Of a DNA stretch of 64,000 nt, positions 39,301 through 49,630 are shown piece by piece. Position 1 is the first letter of the stretch. Every line of letters starts with the position of its first letter. The DNA is from Crotophaga sulcirostris (Eukaryota > Chordata > Aves > Cuculiformes > Crotophagidae): assembly GCA_013397455.1 (NCBI GenBank), contig VYZB01000133.1, positions 718,145-782,144 of the forward strand. The letters are read 5' to 3'. The position numbers were made by a program, and so were the translations under genes. The notes beneath the pieces are model-generated. The model did not search any database. It saw only the letters and a list, made by a program, of their open reading frames with translations, and was not told the DNA's origin.

Positions 39301-42300
39301 GGGCTGCTATTAATTTGTTGTGTTTCCAAGAGGGTTTTCCTTACTGGGTCAGACTATTAATTCACTGCATCTAGGTGATGGTCACTACTTGCTGGCAAGC
39401 TGCAGGCTAGCCAGATGCTGCAAGACTCGTGCTTTACAGCCTGAATGCCAACCTCTCTTCTAAAGCTTCAGTTTGTTTAATAAGCATGAGGCTCGTGTTT
39501 AACCATATCCTTTTTGCATCCTGTTAAGCTTTTGTCCTCAGTTAAGTTTTGTGGCAAGTACTGCTGTAGTCTGAATATGGGAAGAGCACTTCCGTATATC
39601 AGATCTAAATTTCAGTCTTTCATTTCAATGAATGTAATCTCTCTTTTGTATTCTGAGAGGATAAATCAAGATCTTGATCTTTGTCTTTCATTAGTCTGTG
39701 TACTCTTATCATGGCTGCTCTTAATAGTCTCATAAATAGCTAAATTGAACCAATCTTTTCACCTCATTGGTGTATCAGGGTTTTTTTTTCCTCCTTATCT
39801 GTTTTCTTAAATCATTGGGTTCTTCATGTTTCTGCCCTATACTTGGAGGGATAAAGGTGTTCCATAGACTGAAATCCAAGATTTCGGTGGGAGTGGATTT
39901 GTCCCTGCCATTCCCACCATATGGTTTGGCTGGCTTTTGAGCAGCAGTCACCCAAAGAGAACTCCGTGTGGGCTTGCTAGAAGTTTTCCAGGGAGTGGAT
40001 AGTTGATTTAGAGTCCTGCAAGGTCTGTGATTAATTCACATTATTTTCTTTAGTATGCATTGTTGGTTTTGTTACTATTGATTTTTCACCTGCCATTCTG
40101 TAGTCTGTTCACATAGCAGACTGAGCTCTTTAAAAAGTTCCTCGTAGCATTCTCCAATCTGGTGATCTCTTAAAAACTGCATGAATGCTCATTTCACTGT
40201 TAATCCCCATTTGACCTCGTGAATAAATATCACAAGTACCACCTGTCTTGATTAGGAAAACTTCTGGCATCTGCTGTTAACCTTTTGCTGTCTTGAAAAT
40301 TCTTGATCAATTTGGGGTCTTTTCTCCACACTATGTATTTTGATCCTCACTACTACTTTATTTCACCAACCGAACCTTGCAGATAACTCCTGAAAAATAC
40401 AACAAACATTGGCAAAAGTGTTTAAAATCCTGAATGACCAAAATGATTCTTTTCTGTTAGGTTAGCCTAACAGATTCCGGAGGTGAATCAATCACAAATT
40501 TAATTTACACTTGTATCATGGCAGAAGCCATGTTGGTTTGAATCTATTGTCACAATTTTCAGAGTCAAATAATTCTAACTTTTAAGGATCACTTAAGCTC
40601 AGCTGTTTGTTTTCAAGATGACCACTTGTGGTAGCAGCAGCATTGAGTATATGTGGGTGAACAAATGTGATGAAACTTGTATGTGAATCTGCAGCAGCTG
40701 AGCTGTGCGATGCCTACCTGTGTGCAGGTTCTCATGCTGCACCAAACACCACGTACTTTGTGGTACATTCAGGCAAACTGGCTTTAATTCACTACAGGTT
40801 CAGAAGAAGCAGAGGTGCATCTTTCACTGCGTTGGACTGCCTGATAGCACCTTCTAAGAGTGTACCTGCCCTAATTTGCCTGAAGCTTTTAAAACTAATT
40901 CTTCTTTCTTTCTAGCACTAAGTAATATGTCTGTCTTTGTAGGTAGAACTAGTCACAGAAATAGACATGCTTAGAATCAGCCAGTGGGTTGGGGAACCCA
41001 GGAGTCTTACTTTCAGTGCTACCTCCACGTGCTCTAGAAGTGCTTGGCAGAGCAGGTGGTAGCTCATTTCAGACTCCTACCTTTATCTAAATATCGTTGT
41101 GGAATATTTTCACTGTTACTGTTACACAGGTGTTTTGTAAAACAACTCTTATTTTCAGTAGTCATCCACTGAATATCTTCCATACTATATTAAAAGACTT
41201 TGGTTTTGAGCAGTAGGTTCAAATATTTTCTATCTTGAAGATCCATCATGAAATAACATTTAGAAGATGAAATGGATGATCAAACTGTAAACTGTGGAAC
41301 AAACTTGTGTTGCCATTTCTGCTACCTTAGCTGGAGATTTCAAAGTTAATAGTTTAGCCCTGTGTGTGTGTGTGTATGTATGGAGCATGACTCTTGCTGT
41401 ATTGAACTTGGAGTTGCTTTATAGCAGCTGTTTGAACACTTATATTGTGCTTAAGGTCATATTAGTAAATTTGAAATTCAGTCTTGGTTGCGGTTTTTAC
41501 ACAGATCTTAATCTCAGTTGCATCCTAAAGATTTTCTGTAGGCTTGCAGTAATTTTCTGAAACATGAAAGATGTTTCCTTTATTTCATAATAATACATCT
41601 TCACTGCCTTTCAGATCAAAAGGGGTAATCCTGAATATCTCCTCAGCTGCTGGGATGTATCCAACTCCTCTGCTGACTCTTTACTCTGCAACCAAGGTAA
41701 GCGTTCTTTCCCACACTGAAATCAAGTGTCAAACATAAGCCAGCACTACAGGAATGAATGTTTTGGTGTCCATCTAGTGGTGCTTTCATGAATTGAGTTT
41801 CTAACTTAAATTTTTCCAATAGTAGAAGCTGGAAGGTAGAGAGAAAAATGAATGCAAGGGTTTACTGGCATGTAAACTACTATTTTATATATTTCTTCCT
41901 GCATTCTACTTTTACATGAAAAGGATGCTCGTGTTAGTGTGCCAAGCAAGCTTAGTGTGAGGTTGAGAAACGACATTGACCAAGTTTAACATGCTTTCTT
42001 ATTTTGACTTTGAAACTTTTTCCCTACTCCTACTGAAGATGTATATCTTCAATATATATGTATATGTATCTATTGAAGTAGGACTCTTCTGGTGCTTGCT
42101 GGAAGCAAACATTTGTCTTCCTTTTATATTCATTGCCTTAAGTTTCTGATGTATCTTCTTGTCCCTTATGTGCTTGGAAATGAATTCCAAGAGGAGAGCT
42201 CTGTGATCTTTCCACAAACTGAGTTAAAGCTGATGGGATGTTTTTGGCCTTTTTGAGGAGGGATATATTAGCCCTCTTTCAGTTGTCAGAGACCTCCCCC

Positions 42301-45300
42301 ATTTTCCATAGTTTTTCAGGTATTGTAGGCAGTACACTGGTACATATACAGAGTGGTTCTTTCAGCTGTTTTGAGTGGCTCCATGGGTTTGAGTACATCA
42401 GGCTTCTCTGAGTAGTTCCTGAATTGTTGCTGCTTCTGCCCATCTCTTTCCTTAAATTCTGTGCATGCAGAGGCATCTGAGCAGGCTTTGGCTGTGCAAA
42501 GGCGAGAGAAGCGTTGAGTACCTTTTTCTGTCCTTTGTCTATGGTTGTCTCCCTCATCCGTGAACAGACTGTCATTTCTCTGAAATTTCTCTTGAAACTA
42601 GTGTACCTGTAGGATCCTTTACTGCTATTCTTAATGTCCTTTGCTAGTCTTTTCCTGGTTTGGATTTTATTCCAAAGTACACAATAATATTTTGTTTCTC
42701 TTTTGTTACTTCTCCTTATTTCTGTCTCTCATATGATCATTTTTAGTTTCTCAAGAAGCTCCCCACTTAGCCAAACACTGCTTTTCCTGAAATTTCCTGT
42801 TGTCTTGCGCAATAGACTGTTCTGGTTTGGTTTGGTTTACCAGTTTATAAGTTACTAGTCTAGATGTACATTTCATTTTGTATTTATCTCCTCTGGTTTT
42901 CCTTTAAAGTTTTAGTCTTGCAATTTCTACAAGTTCCAGAAGTTTGGCAGAGCATCTGTGGAGGTGGACTTTATGACTAGGAAGAAGTATCACCATAGGG
43001 TGGGATTTCTTAAAAATATAAAGGCAGAAGACAAAGTATTTACACACTGTGTTTTAAGAAAACGTGCATAAGAGAAACCTACTTAAATAACTCTTAAAAA
43101 AAGAGGTCTAAGGAGATGACGTAAGTAGTGCACAATGTGAACATACAGTGTCTTATTTTCCTTTTTTAATTAGGTTTTATGTAACAAATCTTGTTTATTT
43201 TCCCTCTACATTATAAAGAATATTATTTGTTTAGATTGTAGATTGGTCCTTACTTCTGTAAAAATGCTTCATAAGCATAGGGTTTCTATTCAGATGGCAT
43301 TGCTCTGTGCAAAGTTTCTTTGAAAATGTAAGGTTTTTCCCTTTGAAAACAGGAACTATAAATAGTAATTCAAGTGTGCTTACAAAAACCTACAAACTAT
43401 AGTGTCCAGTTTAATGTGCAGATGCTGCATGTTTCCCTTCTTTTCTCTCTAGGCTTTTGTGGATTACTTCTCCCGAGGCCTTCATGCAGAATACAAGAGC
43501 AAGGGCATCATTGTGCAGGTGAGTAGAGTTTTTCGTGTAAGTGTGGTTACCACAGCAACGCTGGTGTCTTGGCAACAAGAGGGAATCAGTATATTCTCTT
43601 ATTCATGAATATGTGACGCAGAGTGAGGATTTCCTTCGATACCTTAGTATGATGGTATTCAGAGACAGATGCATGCAGGCAAAAGAGGTGTTCTGTCTTT
43701 GAGATGTTTTGTTCCTATGTCCATTTGTAACTAGGCCCTCTCTTCCTCCCCAAAGTTTACTTAAATAGTACTCTGTCAGTTTGAGAGGAAAGCAAAGGAG
43801 GAGTGAGTTCTGCTCATTTGTGACTGTTATAGAGTACCTATTGAAATGGCAAAAGTAAATAACCTAGTAACTCATGCTTGGCTAAAAGCATTAAACACAG
43901 TATGAGTGTAGACAGTATGCAAAAGATTTTCTGACTTTTGGTTATGGAAAAGCTAAAAAAAAAAAGTTTTCAGTGTCTTACTTTTTTAACATTATAAGCA
44001 AATGAAGAATTAAATCTTCCTTTCCGTATCAACAATTATGTTTTCCTGTAGGAAACTTAACAGGTTGTGGTAGGCCGTCTTCTTCTAACTCCCATGTTGG
44101 CTAAGGGTGCTGAATTTCTGACAGCACTGTGGTTTTGTCTCTAAATGTAGACAGTTAATTGTCATTCTGAGTTCTGTGGGCCTGATGCCCAACAGCTGTC
44201 ACAGCTTCAATTTGTTATGCTAATTTTATTGCAGTCCATGTCCTTGTCATCTTGTTCCAGCCTAAGTCACTATAAACCACTAATGAATATTACAAGTATC
44301 TTCCTGTGAAAACTAGCTGACGAGCCCTTAGGAAGACTGCATCTCCTTTAGATTCTCTGAAGTTCATCTCTGTGACCTTCAGAAATGCAGCGCTTTTAAT
44401 TCCAGACTTGCACTTCCAGTTGAGATCACAATTTAAAACAGTTAACTTTTACCATGCCAATACCTGCAGAGTACTACTGGGTGAAAAGCAGAAACACAGT
44501 ACACGTACTTGCTGAAGTATATTGAATTCCAAAATGGTATTATCATCTTGAGGTCCATTGGTGTAGGATAAGTGGACGCACACCTCTCGTGTCTGTTGTA
44601 GATACGTGAATCGTGGTGCTCAGTACTGTGATGGGCAGTGGTGACTGTGTGCATTGTGTCACTAGTAAATCCACAGTGTCAGTGTTTTAGGAGGCCCTTG
44701 CCAAAGGGGTAAGGTTTCAGCCTTTCAAAGCTTGTGAGATCTGGTATGTCAATATCTGATTGAGTGGTTATAGAGCAGGCCTTTTTGATTACCTTTTTTT
44801 TTTTTAGAGGCCTAGATTGAGGCTAAGTGGAAAGCAATGGCAAAACCATGACTATGGGGAAAGAGGGTTGCTTCCTAGTGTGCAAGTATACGTGCATTTC
44901 CCTCTCCTCTTCCAGTAACATGAGCTGGGGGTAGGTGGAATGGGGTTTTGGATCCCCCAGGTCTATCCTGCCTCACCAAAGACAGGCCTTTGTGGTACCT
45001 GTGTCCCTCTGTCAACCACATACCTGTGTCACTTCCTCTTGCTTTTCCATTATGCCAGGGCTGGGTAATTCTGAAACCCACTGTCACTTTTTCTGTTTCT
45101 TCCCGGCGTTGGTATAAAAGCCCATTAACTGTGCTCCACTTCTTGGTCCTTCCTTCTGCCCGTGATGTCTTCTTTTCTGGTACTGATACCTTCTCCTTCC
45201 TCTGAGACTTCCTGTGGAGTTACAGGCTCAGTGTTCCAAGTCTCCTGACATTGCCTTTCCTCCTTTCTCCTGCGTTCGTCTTTCTCTCTGTACAACCACC

Positions 45301-46183
45301 AAACTGAGGAGCTGTTGCTCAAGTATTAAATATCTGTCTTGGGTTCTGGTCCTCCTTTCCAAGAAAACATTGGGAGTTTACTACAGAGAACCGGCACTGC
45401 AGCATTTACTGTTAATGAAGTTTTGCATTACAAATTTTAAGAAAGGCTTTTCAGCCATAGGCTTGGAAGACTAGTTTTTCTAGGGCGCCAGCTGGGGGTG
45501 CTGACTGTCAAGAGACTGCTAAGCTATCTATTCTTCACATCCAAATATAGCCCACAGGGTATCGAATTAAAAATGTGTTTGGCATTGTGAGCTGTGATCT
45601 TATAACCAGAATCAAAGAAGGCTAACTTAAGCTGGAATTCAGTATACGGGTTACCTAATTTCCAATGATGCATCTGTAAGTTAATCTGAAAGCATTCTCT
45701 GCTTAACGTGATCTTTTGTACATGCAGAGTGTTCTACCTTATTATGTGGCAACAAAAATGTCCAAAATCCGCAAGCCGACCTTCGATAAACCCAGCCCTG
45801 AAACCTACGTCCGAGCTGCCCTGGGCACCGTAGGGCTGCAGACCCAGACCAACGGGTGCCTGCCCCATGCACTCATGGTAAGTCACCTTGGAAAACCTAA
45901 GGATCTGGAGTGTCCTTTGTATGTGTTTGTTATGGAAGAAGAGTAAAGAATAATTTAGAAGAGTAAATATTTTTGTTCTTTTAACTTCTAATCATAACTT
46001 TGTAATATTTGTGTGTGCTGGTAACTGTTAGAGTTCATTTAGTACAATGTATATATATTCTATATATTTCTTTTTTAGGGATGGATCTTCTCTCTTCTGC
46101 CTACATCTACTGTCATTAATTTACTCATGAAAACAAACAAACAAATACGGGCTCGTTATTTGAAAAAAATGAAGGCGAAGTAA
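12342..46183 (+). CDS. HSD17B12: HSD17B12, very-long-chain 3-oxoacyl-CoA reductase (exons 2-11; exon 1 outside window)
   Basis: The coding exons are join(12342..12388, 14147..14222, 24341..24451, 28559..28623, 29538..29582, 36243..36277, 41615..41696, 43453..43518, 45728..45877, 46079..46183). They total 782 nt; after the two bases that finish a split codon they give 259 residues and a TAA stop. The human protein is 312 residues, so about 52 N-terminal residues (first exon, membrane anchor) are missing at the left edge. Motifs seen are TGATDGIG (dinucleotide binding, TGxxxGxG), NNVG, the catalytic Ser of NISSAAG (codon 41643-41645), Tyr and Lys of YSATK (41682-41684 and 41694-41696; Ser-Tyr spacing 13, as in other SDR enzymes), and a C-terminal KMKAK matching the KxKxx ER-retrieval signal. 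The family reduces 3-ketoacyl-CoA with NADPH in the ER very-long-chain fatty-acid elongation cycle; mammalian enzymes may also reduce estrone. All splice phases agree and no frameshift or stop is seen. Confidence 0.96.
14147..14222 (+). CDS. HSD17B12: HSD17B12 exon 3
   Basis: The 76-nt exon lies between acceptor ttgcag and donor gtgagt. It encodes LARHGMKVALISRSKEKL followed by DQVASEI, which matches the Rossmann beta-2 segment of the family. The basic SRSK residues after the strand are typical of NADPH-preferring members. It carries one base into the next exon. Confidence 0.95.
23150..23490. promoter_or_regulatory. Candidate conserved non-coding element in intron 3
   Basis: This stretch differs from the surrounding AT-rich intron: several CpGs (acgtcgtcgtttgacatagc), a purine-rich tract, and two copies of atcatggga about 38 bases apart, each followed by a related (t)tgcggct / tctggct text. 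No coding frame or RNA fold is recognised. Conservation cannot be tested here. Confidence 0.25.
24341..24451 (+). CDS. HSD17B12: HSD17B12 exon 4
   Basis: The 111-nt exon starts after ttttttctag and ends at g|gtttgt. It completes the split Lys codon and encodes EKYKVETKVIVADFGEREDI and then YSRIKAGLEGLEIGVL. The DF acidic turn and the strand ending in GVLVNNVG are standard Rossmann-fold elements of SDR enzymes. The last G forms a Val codon with the next exon. Confidence 0.95.
   Translation, partial: RRNTKLKQKSLWQTLEREKIFTVESKQDWKAWRSVF
27674..27687. promoter_or_regulatory. RFX X-box palindrome
   Basis: GTTGCCACAGCAAC fits the RFX consensus GTNRCC-N(0-3)-RGYAAC at every position. It lies inside the intronic CpG-rich block. 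Confidence 0.6.
27993..28007 (-). promoter_or_regulatory. CTCF-like binding motif
   Basis: Read on the minus strand, CCGGCAGGGGGCAGC matches the CTCF core CCASYAGRKGGCRSY at 14 of 15 positions. It sits in the intronic CpG-rich block. Confidence 0.45.
28559..28623 (+). CDS. HSD17B12: HSD17B12 exon 5 (NNVG motif)
   Basis: The 65-nt exon lies between acceptor cgtttcag and donor gtaagt. It encodes NNVGISYDYPEYFLDIPDLD plus K. NNVG is the family variant of the SDR NNAG structural motif. It lies only ~200 bases downstream of the GC-rich intronic block. Confidence 0.95.
29538..29582 (+). CDS. HSD17B12: HSD17B12 exon 6
   Basis: The 45-nt exon lies between acceptor cttgtag and donor gtaagt and is phase 0 on both sides. 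It encodes TIDKMVNINIMTVCK, containing the conserved NIN segment of the SDR catalytic helix region. Confidence 0.94.
30876..30890 (+). promoter_or_regulatory. CTCF-like core motif
   Basis: CCAGCAGAGGGAGTG matches the first eleven positions of the CTCF core exactly but diverges at the 3' end. It is in intron 6, about 2.9 kb from the opposite-strand match at 27993. Confidence 0.3.
31413..31515 (+). mobile_element. CR1 LINE 3'-end fragment
   Basis: The sequence agtgaaaggtgtccctgacc atggcagggg ggttg, then ctttaaggtcccttccaact caaaccattctatga is the canonical CR1 3' end in the sense orientation, inside HSD17B12 intron 6. Confidence 0.9.
33121..33250 (-). mobile_element. CR1 LINE 3'-end fragment
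   Basis: Reverse-orientation CR1 end: accatagaatcgttgaggct, then agacctctaagaccatcaac and caacactgctgtgccttcta. It is diverged and non-coding, and lies in HSD17B12 intron 6. Confidence 0.85.
36243..36277 (+). CDS. HSD17B12: HSD17B12 exon 7 (35-nt exon)
   Basis: This very short exon follows ttccttttgcag and ends at AAAG|gtgagt. It encodes MTRLVLPGMLE plus two bases of an Arg codon completed in exon 8. The human protein has MTQLVLPGMVER here. A 12-base copy of its donor sequence lies 125 bases downstream (36403). Use of that copy would read AGG then TGA, an immediate stop. Confidence 0.93.
36403..36414 (+). repeat. 12-base copy of the exon 7 splice donor
   Basis: GTGAGTCACGCT occurs at 36278-36289 as the exon 7 donor and again here, 125 bases downstream. 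The core TGAGTCA is also an AP-1/MAF-type site. Confidence 0.6.
38873..38886. promoter_or_regulatory. RFX X-box palindrome
   Basis: GTTGCCACAGCAAC, identical to the site at 27674 but with unrelated flanks, in HSD17B12 intron 7. Confidence 0.5.
41615..41696 (+). CDS. HSD17B12: HSD17B12 exon 8 (catalytic Ser, Tyr, Lys)
   Basis: The 82-nt exon lies between acceptor ctttcag and donor gtaagc. It encodes SKGVILNISSAAGMYPTPLL and TLYSATK. The second Ser of NISS (41643-41645), Tyr (41682-41684) and Lys (41694-41696) form the SDR catalytic set with the usual Ser-Tyr spacing of 13 and the YxxxK motif. The exon ends exactly after the catalytic Lys codon. Confidence 0.96.
43453..43518 (+). CDS. HSD17B12: HSD17B12 exon 9
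   Basis: The 66-nt phase-0 exon lies between acceptor ctctctag and donor gtgagt. It encodes AFVDYFSRGLHAEYKSKGII and VQ, the helix after the catalytic Lys and the following strand. An RFX-type palindrome lies 28 bases downstream of its donor (43546). Confidence 0.95.
43546..43559. promoter_or_regulatory. RFX X-box palindrome
   Basis: GTTACCACAGCAAC fits the RFX consensus exactly and starts 28 bases after the exon 9 donor. A further half-site (ggcaac) follows about 13 bases later. Confidence 0.5.
45728..45877 (+). CDS. HSD17B12: HSD17B12 exon 10
   Basis: The 150-nt phase-0 exon lies between acceptor catgcag and donor gtaagt. It encodes SVLPYYVATKMSKIRKPTFD and 30 further residues ending HALM, matching the substrate-binding region of the family. 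Its second half is rich in C and G at third codon positions compared with the AT-rich flanking introns. Confidence 0.96.
46079..46183 (+). CDS. HSD17B12: HSD17B12 exon 11, stop codon
   Basis: The last coding exon follows cttttttag and reads GWIFSLLPTSTVINLLMKTN, then KQIRARYLKKMKAK and TAA at 46181-46183. The first half is hydrophobic, consistent with a C-terminal membrane-associated segment. The tail has Lys at positions -3 and -5, matching the KxKxx ER retrieval signal. Confidence 0.95.
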   Translation, partial: GWIFSLLPTSTVINLLMKTNKQIRARYLKKMKAK

Positions 46184-47775
46184 GTTGGAGGAAACTCCAT
46201 CTTGGAGCCTGGGACTCCCGCAAGTTCCATGCCCACTCTGCAGCACCAAGTAGACCTGATGTTGCAAAAATCTCCAGTCATAGATGTATTTTCTAACAAG
46301 TAAAACAGTCCTGTTGTAAGGATACAGGTGAAACAGGACTGTTGACTTCTAGTACTGATTTTAAAATAGGCTTTATTCGTTTATAGATATTATGAGGGAG
46401 GAAGTGCTTTGGACTAAAATTGCATCGTGCTTTAAGAAATACTTCAATGGACTCAATCAGATATTATGCTGTTAAGGAACAGCTTGGTTATATAGTGTCC
46501 ATCACATCTATGTATTGTGTGCATGGGTGAAGGGCAGAAAAATAGTAGTTCACTAGACTTTCTCACTGGAGTTCCTGGACATGTGGGGAGGAGTGGGAAA
46601 GGGAGCATATTTATTTAAAAAGGTAACCTAGCACTATTGACAGAATGACTTTTTCTCAGCTCAGGTTTTGGATACTTGCAAGGATTCTACATTGTCAGTC
46701 AGCACTCCCCTGCTTACATGGTCCAGTGTAATTTTTGGTTATGAACTTGAGAGAAATGGGCCAAAACCCAAAATGAGTGTAATTGCTTATCTATAAATAT
46801 ATACATAAAATAACATTGCAGAAAGTATTTAAATTCTTGGTACTTGAATATGGATTCTAACTTTTCAGTAATATGTAATCTTTACGATTTGTAATAACAT
46901 TTTTAAAAGTTCAGTGCCTGCTCTTTGTAATAGGTGGTGATAACACAATGTAGATAAATGTCACAAGTTATGTGTTATGTGCTGGTTGCTACGTAAAAGA
47001 AAATGGGCACTTTAAATACAGAGCTTGAAATTATTTACTCCCCTTGTTAGCAATGATAGTTAAATTATTTGAAGTATGTATTAGTCTGTCCTTTTGGTGA
47101 GGCCTTTTGAAATGTGGATCCTGAAGATTCTGAGACAGCTTTAAAAATGAGAACCAGTAAACTTGTTAAAAGTAAAACATTTTGAATTTAATTGTGTTTA
47201 ACTGATTCATTTTATGGTTCTGTTGCACATTGGAGTGCTCCAGTGAGGCTGAAGTTACCCAACTCCAGGAGATGGTGATCAGAGTGTATGAGAAGTCTGC
47301 ACTGCTGTTGTCTGTATTTACCTACTCTTTATTTAAATATTTTAGGCTCTAACATTCCTTTTATAAACATAAACAATACTGAAACTTACAAGGCAAATCA
47401 ACTTGCAAACAGCTACCTACGTTTTCTGTGGTTGCCTGTGGCTGAAGAGTGGAGGCTGTTTTCTGTCCTTGGACGAACAATTTCAAGCTCTGACTTTGAA
47501 GTAAAATATGTTGTACTGAGACATGGTTTGGGGCTAACATTTCTGTACATTGAAAAAACCTGAATACCGATGCAATGGTGCTGATCAAATATGAGACGCA
47601 GATCCTATCCCATAGTTTTCTTAATTTTTTGGAACAGGGATGGTGGAGTCGGTGGCATTAGTTCTGTAAGAGCACGTGACTTGGTTTTCTCTGGATCTGA
47701 TGTGGAAGCATTGGACTAAACAATCTGTATGTTTTTGACTTTGTAAAACAAATTAAATGGAATTTACTCAATCTT
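46184..47775 (+). other. HSD17B12: HSD17B12 3' UTR
   Basis: About 1.6 kb of AT-rich sequence without a coding exon follows the stop codon. The best polyadenylation signal is ATTAAA at 47752-47757, followed about 20 bases later by a GT-rich stretch (tgtgttgggttttttcc), the usual downstream element. AATAAA hexamers at 47965 and 47997 could be alternative, more distal signals. The end point is an estimate. Confidence 0.65.
47752..47757 (+). promoter_or_regulatory. HSD17B12: Probable polyadenylation signal of HSD17B12
   Basis: ATTAAA followed by a G/T-rich downstream element at about 47777-47793 fits a cleavage site near 47775. Consensus AATAAA copies at 47965-47970 and 47997-48002 are alternatives. 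Confidence 0.55.
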
Positions 47776-49109
47776 TACTGTGTTGGGTTTTTTCCTTAAT
47801 GTTTGCCTGTACATTCAAATGCCTGATTGTCCTTTATTGCATATAATAACACAGTGAAAATTACTGTATTTTTACATGCCAAAACCAAAGCTTTTATTAA
47901 TGTTTTTTTCCTGGCTGTTCTCTCTCTTTTACTGTGCTGATGTTTTAAAATCACTGGAACGCAAAATAAACTGCTAATTAGAACTATTAAGCTATTAATA
48001 AAAAATAGTTATTTCCAAATAACAGTTCTCTAACTGTTGAAGGTGTTTGGAAGGATATGCCTGGGAGGAATTCCATGCATACTGCGTGCTGTCCCTGGAG
48101 CGGCGGTGTCCTGGCAGGGCAGGTCCTGGGAGTGGGGCCTCTTGGAGCCTGTGCCCCCTGGGTCCTGCTGCCTCATGCTTGGTGCTGGGGTGCCTCTTGT
48201 GTGCTTCCTCAAGGTCTTTCCCATCTTCCAAACCGCAGCAAGGAATCACTTTTTAACCTCAATTGCCTTGACTTTTTGAATGTGCGTGTACCTCGGCTGT
48301 GGGGACGAGCTGTGTATTCGGTAGCATCCGAAGTACTTTGAAATATCCTGGGCAGGTGCTGGAAAGCAGGATGGGTTCCTGGTGCTGCTGCCCCTTTGTG
48401 CCTCTGCTCCCGAGGGTGTGTTTGTCACCGATGCCGAACCGCAGCTGCGCCGAGTTCTGGCTCCGTGTTTGAACAGGAAACACAGGGTAAGCACTGGGTA
48501 ACGGATCCGCCTGTCTCCTCCTGAGGAGCTGCCCCTCTCCCGGTGCAGGGAGCTGCCTGCGCCACCCCGGCGGGCGCAAGAAGTGGTTGCTGTTACAAAA
48601 AGTGGAATATTTTGCTTTAAGCTAATGAAGAGTTCAGTTTCATCTAAGTAACCGTATCTTTTGAAAGTTAGACAGAATATCTCTCTGATACTGTGTTTTC
48701 TTTATAGCATGGGTTTTTTTTTCAAATAGTGTTTTTTTTTCAGAAACTGTTCAGAGAGAAGTGACAACGTCTTGTGTTAAGCACAGTCTGTGCTGAGCAG
48801 ATGTGTTGTCTTCTGTGATCACCTCTGTTTGCAGCCTTTCCCTGTCTAAAATGCAAGGCCAGAAAAACTGCTGGCTCCAGAGTTCCAGTGAGCAGAGATT
48901 TGGCTGTTGTGAAGTTCACAATAACATTAAAATTAGTCCTTGGAAAGTAATAGAATACGCATGAGATTTCTGGGAAAACTTACACATATGCATGTAAGTG
49001 GGAAAAGCGTTCTGTCCCCAGCTCATCTCGTTGCGCAGGCCGATGGGAACCGTTCCCTCAGGTGTCCAGCGCGGAAATCGACGATGCTGCTTTCTACAAC
49101 TCCAGAACC
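47776..49109. other. Intergenic region between HSD17B12 and ALKBH3
   Basis: About 1.3 kb separates the inferred cleavage site of HSD17B12 from the CR1 fragment at the gap. It is AT-rich to about 48040, GC-richer at about 48060-48580, then mixed. Overlapping open frames on both strands at 48.0-48.6 kb show no domain and are taken as chance. Confidence 0.6.
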
Positions 49110-49230
49110 AGTCCTGAGACCCCGGCTGGGGCACCGTGTCCGGGTCTGGAATCCTCAGCATAAGGAGGAGATGGAGCTGTTGGAGCGGGTCCAGGGGAGG
49201 CCCTGAAGATGGTCAGAGGGCTGGAGCAGC
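49110..49230 (+). mobile_element. CR1 LINE fragment running into the assembly gap
   Basis: The stretch gagatggagctgttggagcg, then ggtccaggggaggccctgaa and gatggtcagagggctggagc is the sense-strand CR1 segment normally followed by cacctctcctatgagg. It is cut off by the run of Ns, so the rest of the copy probably lies in the gap. Confidence 0.85.
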
Positions 49231-49630
49231 NNNNNNNNNNNNNNNNNNNNNNNNNNNNNNNNNNNNNNNNNNNNNNNNNNNNNNNNNNNNNNNNNNNNNN
49301 NNNNNNNNNNNNNNNNNNNNNNNNNNNNNNNNNNNNNNNNNNNNNNNNNNNNNNNNNNNNNNNNNNNNNNNNNNNNNNNNNNNNNNNNNNNNNNNNNNNN
49401 NNNNNNNNNNNNNNNNNNNNNNNNNNNNNNNNNNNNNNNNNNNNNNNNNNNNNNNNNNNNNNNNNNNNNNNNNNNNNNNNNNNNNNNNNNNNNNNNNNNN
49501 NNNNNNNNNNNNNNNNNNNNNNNNNNNNNNNNNNNNNNNNNNNNNNNNNNNNNNNNNNNNNNNNNNNNNNNNNNNNNNNNNNNNNNNNNNNNNNNNNNNN
49601 NNNNNNNNNNNNNNNNNNNNNNNNNNNNNN
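49231..49630. other. Assembly gap (400 Ns)
   Basis: Exactly 400 undetermined bases. CR1 sequence enters from the left and GC-rich sequence leaves on the right. The promoter and start-codon exon of ALKBH3 are the most likely missing content. Confidence 0.99.

Larger units (their letters stand above)
36278..46078 (+). other. HSD17B12: HSD17B12 introns 7 to 10
   Basis: Introns 36278-41614, 41697-43452, 43519-45727 and 45878-46078. They contain the donor duplicate at 36403, X-box palindromes at 38873 and 43546 and a short TG repeat at about 41361-41374. No clear transposon, RNA gene or additional exon is visible. Confidence 0.8.

Noticed and set aside
41774..41800. CTCF-like text ccatctagtggtgc after exon 8
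   Set aside because: Several core positions mismatch when aligned to the consensus.
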